From an uncultured Ruminococcus sp. (GTDB lineage Bacteria > Bacillota > Clostridia > Oscillospirales > Ruminococcaceae): DNA of 22,534 bases. The stretch lies in NCBI GenBank assembly GCA_910577575.1, contig CAJTOG010000029.1:1-22534 (forward strand). The letters are read 5' to 3'. Both the position numbers and the translations under genes were made by a program. The notes below the pieces were generated by a model, which had not been told where the DNA came from, did no database searches, and was given only the letters and a program-made list of their open reading frames with translations. This document shows, in pieces, positions 22,435 through 22,534 of the stretch (its first letter is position 1; every line of letters starts with the position of its first letter).

Positions 22435-22495
22435 GAAAAAGCCTGATATAAGTGAAATTGATACATAATATCATTTCATCAAAACAGGCTTTTCA
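22435..22495. other. long hairpin near the right edge (possible terminator of an off-window gene)
   Basis: GAAAAAGCCTG (22435-22445) and CAGGCTTTTC (22485-22494) pair, and inside them GAAATTGAT/ATCATTTC form a second stem with a bulge. T-rich bases follow the outer stem on the minus strand (TTTTTC) and A-rich bases on the plus strand. It could end a minus-strand gene from the right of the window. The rest of 22303-22534 shows no gene. Confidence 0.4.
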
Positions 22496-22534
22496 AAAAT
22501 AAAATATTATTTATTATAAATTATAGGTCTTAGT

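Overview
The window looks like chromosomal DNA from a low-GC, Gram-positive fibre degrader of the Ruminococcus type (Oscillospiraceae, Clostridia). Three secreted proteins end in dockerin modules, one of them on a GH74 xyloglucanase. The heat-shock genes carry CIRCE operators, the promoters are mostly TTGACA-17-TATAAT, and the yaaO/holB/yaaT gene neighbourhood is a Firmicutes one. The species cannot be fixed from sequence reading alone.

Left part (1-3260): a NYN-nuclease/LOTUS protein (minus); about 0.95 kb of decayed sequence with a recognisable GNAT acetyltransferase pseudogene and membrane-protein remnants; a four-gene tRNA operon (Val-Asp-Phe-Gly, minus) with a consensus promoter and a clear terminator; and an orphan SUKH/SMI1-KNR4 protein. 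Centre-left (3260-7970): an unusual single-chain fusion of XRE helix-turn-helix, cupin and acyl-CoA/acetate-type AMP-forming ligase (minus), with a distant promoter and a structured leader of about 220 nt. It is divergent from two paralogous secreted CAP-domain proteins with C-terminal dockerins (plus).

Centre (7970-11580): a de novo NAD operon nadB - unknown small acidic protein - nadC (minus, no nadA in view), and an Hsp20 gene preceded by one perfect and one overlapping degenerate CIRCE element. Centre-right (11580-16340): two minus-strand operons. The first is an orphan sigma-region-4 protein, a YaaO-type PLP decarboxylase and holB, linked by tight spacing. The second is ricT (yaaT), queH and ybaK, with overlapping genes and its own consensus promoter. 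Together they recall the Bacillus yaaO-tmk-yaaQ-yaaR-holB-yaaT order, without tmk.

Right part (16340-22534): RNase Z (plus), the secreted GH74-dockerin xyloglucanase (plus), then convergent groES-groEL (minus) under a perfect CIRCE. The last 260 bases hold only the groES promoter and a long hairpin.

Functionally the window mixes housekeeping (tRNA and tRNA maturation, NAD synthesis, replication clamp loading, chaperones) with extracellular fibre degradation through a cellulosome. The least conventional items are the XRE-cupin-ligase fusion, the paired CAP-dockerin proteins with a dockerin unlike that of the GH74 enzyme, the orphan sigma-4 protein heading the holB operon, and the unknown protein inside the nad operon.
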